NCBI GenBank assembly: GCA_032622095.1
Contig: CP136067.1
Coordinates: 127,321,030-127,385,029, forward strand
DNA: 64,000 nucleotides
Source: Siphonodentalium dalli
Lineage: Eukaryota > Mollusca > Scaphopoda > Gadilida > Siphonodentaliidae
Direction of reading: 5' to 3'
Shown here: positions 57,691 to 64,000 of the stretch, in pieces
Layout of the letters: the number at the start of each line of letters is the position of its first letter
Position numbering within the stretch: the first letter of the stretch is position 1
The notes under the pieces: generated by a model
Database searches by the model: none
The model's input: the letters and a program-made list of their open reading frames with translations, nothing else
Told to the model about the DNA's origin: nothing
Translations under genes and position numbers: made by a program

Positions 57691-57826
57691 AGCTTGAGCT
57701 GCATGTAGACCCCCTCCCCCTATGCGGATTTTTGGTGGTTATATGACATCTTTGTAGAACTATATCAGTCCTTCAATTTGCCGTTTGTTTGTCATCTGGC
57801 TATGGGCTTTATAGAGTTATCGGTCT

Positions 57827-60800
57827 TTGAATCCAAGATGGCCGCCAACATTGAATATCTGACCATGTAAAATTCATTTCGCAATTACTCAGGAAGTTTA
57901 TGAGTTATTACGTCGTGCGATATGTCATTCTATTGATAATTGAGTAATACTCCTTATTTATAGGTATGCATAAATTTCATATACAAAAAATGGCCGCCAA
58001 AATGGCCACCGGAAGTGAAAAAATGACACCTTTTCACTAATATCTTCTATATCGGTTTCTGCTGTTTGAAACTGTTCGAGTATTGTCACTTTATTTTGTA
58101 CATTTTATATTAACTGATCATTGGGGCAATGAAATAAGAAATTCTTTGGATCCTAGCCCCTTCCGATCTGTGAAAAAATTGATTTTTCAGAATGCGGTAT
58201 AAAATTTTCACAAAAAAATCACAATTGGGATTCTAGTCACATTTCAAAAAGTAATGAGCAGAACTGTGTTATGTAAGTGAGGCATACCATTACCCGTAAA
58301 TATTCCAAGTCATTGGAACCAAAATTGTTAATTAATTACTTAATTAGTTACTTAATTGCTCAAAATGGCCACCAAAATGGCCTCCAAAATATGGAAAATT
58401 GTAAATATTGCCCCAGCGTTCCCTGCAATCGCTTACAAGTTGTGGTTGATGAATAAAGTTGGCTATTCTGCCTTTTATCCGTTGAAAACCGACATGTCTG
58501 ATTCACCTTGGTTAATTTTTAGTATTGTAACCACTGACATTACAAGAAATATTGGATTTTACTCTCACAAACTTGACATAAATATCGGCAAAAATTAACT
58601 TTTTAGGTACGGACCATTTAAAAAAAAAGTAAACTTTAACTAACTTTGGTATGAAAGGTGCTTATTTTTTTTATCTATTTTAAATGTGTCACACTAAGGT
58701 GTCGAAAGACCAAATTACTCAAGATGGCTTCCAAAATGGCAACTAACTTGGGTAAAAAGTTCATTTTTCACATATATCCGGAATATTAATCTCTGCTGTA
58801 TGGTCCTGTGTGAGGTCAAGGGAGGTCAAGCATCATGAGTGGGGTGTCTATTGTGAGATGTATAGGCATACAGGTAGTGGCTGTGTGGTCATGTGTGAGA
58901 TGAATATGTTTACAGGGAGTGACTGTATGGTTGTACGGTAATGTGTGGATGTACGGGTATGTACGATGTGGCTGTATGGACAATGATATGGTGTGTGGAT
59001 ATAAGGAGGGTAGCTACATGGTCATCTCTGTGTTGTTTATGTATCTATGGAGTGACTGTATGGTCATGGTGGGATGTACATGTGTATATTGGGTGGCTGT
59101 ATTGTCACAGGTGTTTGTACATGTATACATGTGTTGTCTGTGTGATCATGGGTGGGGTATATGGATACATAGGGAGTAGTTGGATGGTTATGTGTAATGT
59201 GTATAGGTGTACATGGAATGAATGACAGTACGGTCATGTATTATCATGCATGGGGTATAGCTGGGTGGTCGTCGGCGAGCGTGTGTGTATATAAGTCGTG
59301 GATGTACATTGTCATTGGTGGATGTACAGGTAGACATGGAGTAGCTATATGAACATGGATGGTGTGTGTGGTTGTACAGTGAGTGGCTGAATAGTCATGT
59401 GTGGGGAGTATGATTGGCCGTGTGTGCGAAGTATTGGTACATCTGGAAGGACCGTATGGTCATTGGTGATGTGTATGTGTACACCTGGAGTAACTCTGTG
59501 GTCATGTGTGGGGTGTATATGTATATATAGAGTGGCCATATATGGCTATATGGCCACGAGTATGTCGAATAGATATGCAGGGAGTGACTGTGTGGCCATT
59601 GGTGAGATGCATATGTGTACAAGGAGTAACTGTGTGATTAGCAATGTGGTGAATAGGTATACATGGAGTGACTATATGGTGATGGTCAGCTGTAGGAGTA
59701 TACCACGTGAGCATGTATGGTGACTAAAGCTGTATGGTCATGTGTTGTGTACGGGTATACCCAAGTGTGGCTGTTTAGTCATGGGTGAGGGCTATGTGTA
59801 TAGCTAGTGTGGCTATATGACCATTGGTGATTTACATATGTATACCTGGAGTGACTCTATAGTCACGAGTGGGGTCTATATGTTTATCTTGAGAATGGCT
59901 ATTTCGGAATGGGCGTGGCGAGTAGATTTACAGGGAGTGAACGTATGGCCAATGGCGTGGTGAATACCAGTAGTACCAGTAGGGACTGTATGATCATGGA
60001 TGTGGCGAATAGGTATACATGGATTTACCTGGTCTACCTGTATGTTGACTAATGACTGTGTGGGTTGTATGGGTATATACAAGTGTGGTATTGACATGGC
60101 TCAGGGGTATGTGTATAAAACGAGTGATTATATGACCATTGGTGAGGTGCATATGTATAACTGGAGTGACTGTATGGTCATGGTGGAGTACATATGCATA
60201 TATTGTGTGGCTATTTGGCCATGGGTGTGGGAAAATAGGTACACATGGAGTGAATATGGCCAATGGTGAGGTCAATAGGTATACACTTATTGACTATGAT
60301 CATGAATGTGGTGAATATGTATGCATACAGTGACTATATGGTAAATGGGTGACTCTATAGTCACGGGTGGGTGTATGGGTATACACATGTGTGGTATTGT
60401 CATGGGTGAGGGTATGTGTATAAAGCCAGTGATTATATGACCATTGGTAAGGTTCATGTGTATACCTGGATGAGGGGTATTTGAATAAAGCGAGTGATTA
60501 TATGACCATCGGTGAGGTGCATATGTATACCTGGTGTGACTATATATGGTCATGGTGGAGTGTATATGCATATATTGAGTGGCTATTTTGGCCATGGGTG
60601 TGGGGAATAGGTACACATGAAGTGACTGTATGGTCAATGGTGATGTCAATAGGTATACAATGATTGACTGTATGATCATGAATGTGGTGAATATGTGTAC
60701 ATATTGTGACGATATGGTCATGGGTCAAGTGTAGGTCCTATACCTGGTGTACCTGTATTGTTGCTGATGGGTGTATGGTCATGTGTGATGTGCATGGGTT

Positions 60801-62247
60801 TTCACAATTATTGGTGAACGGTGATGGGTGAGGTGTATGTGTAAACAGCGAGCGACTATATTGTCAGCTGTGTGATGTTTATTTATATATGAAGTGACAT
60901 GTTACTGGTGGGTTGTACATGTGTATCTTGGGTGGGTATCGCTTTCCTCAATAACTCAATGATATGTTAATCGATAGAGAGGTCACGTCCGAGAGTCCTC
61001 CGTCTGGTGGCGTTTATACACAATGGAGGAAATGCTAAACGACTTTCCTAACAACAGTTGATAATTTTTTATGCTAATAGGCTAGAGTAGCCACATATTA
61101 TGGTCCCTCTCAGTTCCGTTTCAAAGTTCTGCAAATTTCTTTTCAAAAACATGACCAGAATCCCAAAAAAGACGTTTTCGCACAATTCCACACTTCGTAC
61201 TTTAACATTAAATGATAATGACTCATAAATAATGCACTAATATTTAGTTGTCAGTGATTAACTAACATGTCTAATAACCAAGTGAGTCACACTGTGCTAC
61301 CTTTTCAGAACGTCAGAGCATTATGTTCCGGATATATGTGAAAATAAACTTTTTACCCAATTTATTTGCCATTTTGGAAGCCATTTTGAGTAATTTGGTC
61401 ATTAAACACCTTAGTGTGACACATTTAAGATAGATCAAAAGAATAAACACCTTTCGAAACTAAGATAGTTACATTTTGCTTGAAAAAAACGGTTCAAACC
61501 TGAGAAGAAATATTTTGCCGATATTTATGTCAAGTTTGTGAGAGTAAAATACAATATTCCCCAGTAATGTCTTTGTTACAATAGTGACAATTAACCAAAT
61601 TGCATCAAGTATATTAGTTTTCAATGTATAGAAGGCAGAATATCCAACTGTATTCATCAACCACAACTTGTAAGCGATTGCAGGGCACACTGGGGCAATA
61701 TCTACCATTTTATATATTTTGGTGGCCATTTTGAACCAAAGTAACAACTTTTGTTCCTATGAGTTGGAATATCGATGGGTAATGGTATGTCTCACTTACA
61801 TTCCACAGTTCTGCTCATTCCTTGTTGAAATATGTATAGAAACCCAATTGTGATTTTTTTTGTGTGAAAATTTTATACCGCGTTCTGTAAAATCAAACTT
61901 TTGAGGGATCGGAAGGGGCTATGAACCCAATAATTGCTTTTTTCATTACCCCAATGATAACATAATATAAATATACAAAAATAAGGTCACAATCCTCAAC
62001 CAGTTCCAAACAGTAGAAACTGATATAGAAGATATCAGTGAAAAAAAAGTCATATTTTCCACTTCCGGTGGCTATTTTGGCGGCCATTTTGAATAAATGA
62101 TATTTATTCATACATATAAATAAGGAGTGCTCAATTATCAATAGAACGACATATCGTACGACTTAATACCTCATAAACTCCCTGAGTGATTGCGAATTAA
62201 AATTTGCCAGGTCAGATAATCAATTTTGGCGGCCATCTTGGATTCAA
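57827..62247. mobile_element. 4.4-kb foldback element with minisatellite loop
   Basis: Arms of 966 and 922 bases (57827-58792 and 61326-62247) start TTGAATCCAAGATGGCCGCC and are inverted copies differing at perhaps 15-20% of sites. The 2.5-kb loop is mostly a degenerate minisatellite. No target duplication was seen and no transposase is present. Confidence 0.85.
58830..60940. repeat. Degenerate ~45-50-bp minisatellite (loop of the 4.4-kb foldback)
   Basis: Dozens of variants of the phrase GTATACATGGAGTGACTGTATGGTCATGGGTG with GTGTATATGTGTAC-like linkers. All short frames here are by-products of the repeat. Confidence 0.85.
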
Positions 62248-63460
62248 TGGACTCGAAACACGTGACCATTGCCTACCTATATACATCCATGTGCTCGTGG
62301 AATATTGTAGAAACTGCCCTGGCCTATGTTCTCGTGGAAAATCATGAAAACATCGGTATTGTTCATAGTTTAATTACGTTATGCATGCGTAAGTTCACAC
62401 ACTGTACTTTTTCCGATATATCTTCAAAATAAATAAAAAATAATATAATCGGTGTCACTTTAAGAAAAATATCGAGTCAGGTGCCCATGTAACGCTATCG
62501 ACGTAGACAATTATTATATACAGTTTGAATAAAACTGAGTTTGATAATATACATATAGTTTTAGTATTAATTTTGAGATAAATATTTCCCCTACCCCCAA
62601 TAAGGATTTTATCGCAAAAAATCACAGTAGTTTGTTGAAAATCGCTATAAAATGAAAAAGCCCCCACGCCCGAGTGGCAAACGAGCAGAAAAATGTGTGA
62701 AATACATCCCTCTATCGGAAAAAACATAGTCGGCAAAAATCCACACAGGGGGGGGGGGGGAAGGGTGGCCACATGGTAGCTCACGGTCTATATGTTTAAC
62801 CAATATCTATTAATTTAGTAATCAGCTAGGTCTGACAAAATGTGAAAATCCAGCTATACACTTATAGCTGGCTGTCAGGTTTGTTTGAACATGTCACGTG
62901 TAGGGACACGGCGATAGAGGGTTCGGTGTACGTACTTATATTGCATGGAGCAATGTCTATTCATATTAAAAATGATTTATAATCATGTTATGTACATGTA
63001 TGCCAACTTTAATGTTTTACCATAACATTCACGATTTTGTCCTCTATATGCCCCACTAATGCCGTGGTCACAGTATATTGGGAAGAACAATTTCTCATTT
63101 TAGGGGTGGGCATAGTCCCGGCGCATGTTTCATACAATATCTCTCAATCGAGTAGTAATCACCCGATGGATATGATATATGGTTTAAAATAAAGACTATT
63201 ATTTCCAGAATGTTACGAAATATCAATATGATGCTACACATTGAGTCATCACGAAGACAAATAATATAATCTAAAGTGATTAAATACTAAAAAATTTAAC
63301 AATGACATTGACCTTTCACGATGACATTGACCTTTGGGTTGAATACAGGCGGTCCATCATGTAGAATATACACATCCAAATATGATTTTTGACTATATCC
63401 ACCAAAATCTCAACAGCTATCACTAAAATACATCAAATTTATTTTTACATATGACGGTAG
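62248..63460. other. No gene supported
   Basis: AT-rich DNA with a G run near 62749-62760 and ACGATGACATTGACCTTT doubled at about 63300-63340 (a common invertebrate repeat phrase). Confidence 0.35.
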
Positions 63461-63489
63461 TCCAGGCGCTTGCTGTAGAACTACACAAG

Positions 63490-63800
63490 AATTGTGCAAA
63501 AGGGGATACAAGCATGAAACTTGCCACATATGTTCCATATACACTACTGATAATTTTTGCATATCGAGGCATTCGCGGGATGTCCATCCTTAGCAACGGT
63601 TGCTATGCAACTACCCGACATCGAAGAAATGCATAAATGACTGGTATTATGTCAATTTTAACATGTAACATTTTTGTTATGTTGAAACAATTATACTAGT
63701 TGTTGTTAGTGTGGACCTGACAGAAAAATTACCACATTTCTTACTTACAGGAGTGGTAACGGTTGCTATGGCCATACCCAGAATCGAGAAATGCACATAT
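63490..63800. repeat. ~180-bp tandem repeat, diverged copy of 3.5 kb
   Basis: GCATGAAACTTGCCACATAT matches 3533-3550. AACGGTTGCTATG...CGA-ATCGA-GAAATGCA...ATGAC occurs twice (about 63594 and 63758). Confidence 0.5.
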
Positions 63801-63819
63801 GACAGGGGTGGTCTGGAAA

Positions 63820-64000
63820 TAATTTACGGACACTAAGCGCAATTTTATTTTTGCCGACCTTAGGGTAACCACCACTCCTAATTTTTTATTTTTTTCCGAT
63901 TCTGGGATAGGGAGGGGCCCACCCCCTTCAAGCTGCTTCAAATGACTATTTACACAGTTTTCCTGATCTTATCTGATCTATGTTCCGTATCATGATTATA
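63820..64000. repeat. Dispersed repeat shared with 29.3 kb, cut by window end
   Basis: ACCACTCCTAATTTTTTATT, GGATAGGGAGGGGCCCACCC, GCTTCAAATGACTATTTACA and CTGATCTTATCTGATC follow the order seen at 29290-29470. Confidence 0.6.

Noticed and set aside
58919-60721. Series of Tyr/Cys/His-rich frames on both strands
   Set aside because: All lie within the ~45-50-bp minisatellite and follow its period.

Overview
This window is AT-rich animal genomic DNA with almost no intact genes and a very high load of mobile DNA. Several things point to a marine invertebrate, most likely a mollusc: several non-LTR retrotransposon (LINE) ends, many small inverted-repeat elements, degenerate tandem arrays ending in GACAGACGGACGG-type blocks, a spliced exon resembling NDUFA4, and a decayed Cys-loop channel fragment. 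The species assignment rests on general resemblance of repeat types and is an inference. There is no bacterial gene organisation except inside one foreign-looking island at about 45.1-48.2 kb.

Layout: 0-3 kb holds three LINE pieces. 3-6.4 kb holds two related small inverted-repeat elements and a Cys-loop receptor pseudogene interrupted by an 825-bp hAT element. 6.4-21 kb is mostly tandem arrays and small foldback elements: a ~155-bp array, an 81-bp minisatellite, a ~160-bp array, a nested hairpin at 9.7 kb and several TTAA- or TA-flanked elements. 21.7-24.8 kb has 428-bp inverted repeats enclosing a broken zinc-finger gene of unknown function, next to the NDUFA4-like exon. 26.98-34.79 kb is bounded by ~300-bp inverted repeats and 12-bp direct repeats. 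It encloses a second inverted-repeat element (31.26-33.55 kb) and a scattered GGTAACAG-x-AGGGAC motif.

The most striking object is a 14.8-kb foldback element at 36111-50910. Its ends are inverted (AGGTCCGTGAAG...), it is flanked by a perfect 9-bp direct repeat (ACAAAATGT), and it sits inside an older TTAA-flanked element whose uninterrupted relatives occur elsewhere in this window. Its arms are tandem arrays of a ~355-bp unit (13 copies left, 4 right). Inside these lies a second pair of inverted arms built from another repeat. The centre carries iteron-like repeats followed by a compact, same-strand, GC-rich gene cluster: a Cys-rich zinc-ribbon-like protein, a Rho_N/SAP-like DNA-binding protein, a third unknown protein, and a broken fusion of family-B DNA polymerase and superfamily-1 helicase motifs. 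The cluster looks like replication machinery of a virus-like or plasmid-like selfish element caught in a foldback transposon. It is now decayed by stops and frameshifts.

Downstream, 51-57.7 kb holds more TTAA elements, a possible tRNA-derived SINE and a LINE end. 57.8-62.2 kb is a third large foldback, with ~0.95-kb arms and a minisatellite loop. The last 1.7 kb contains dispersed repeats shared with 3.5 kb and 29.3 kb. All coordinates of repeat boundaries were read by eye and may be off by a few bases.
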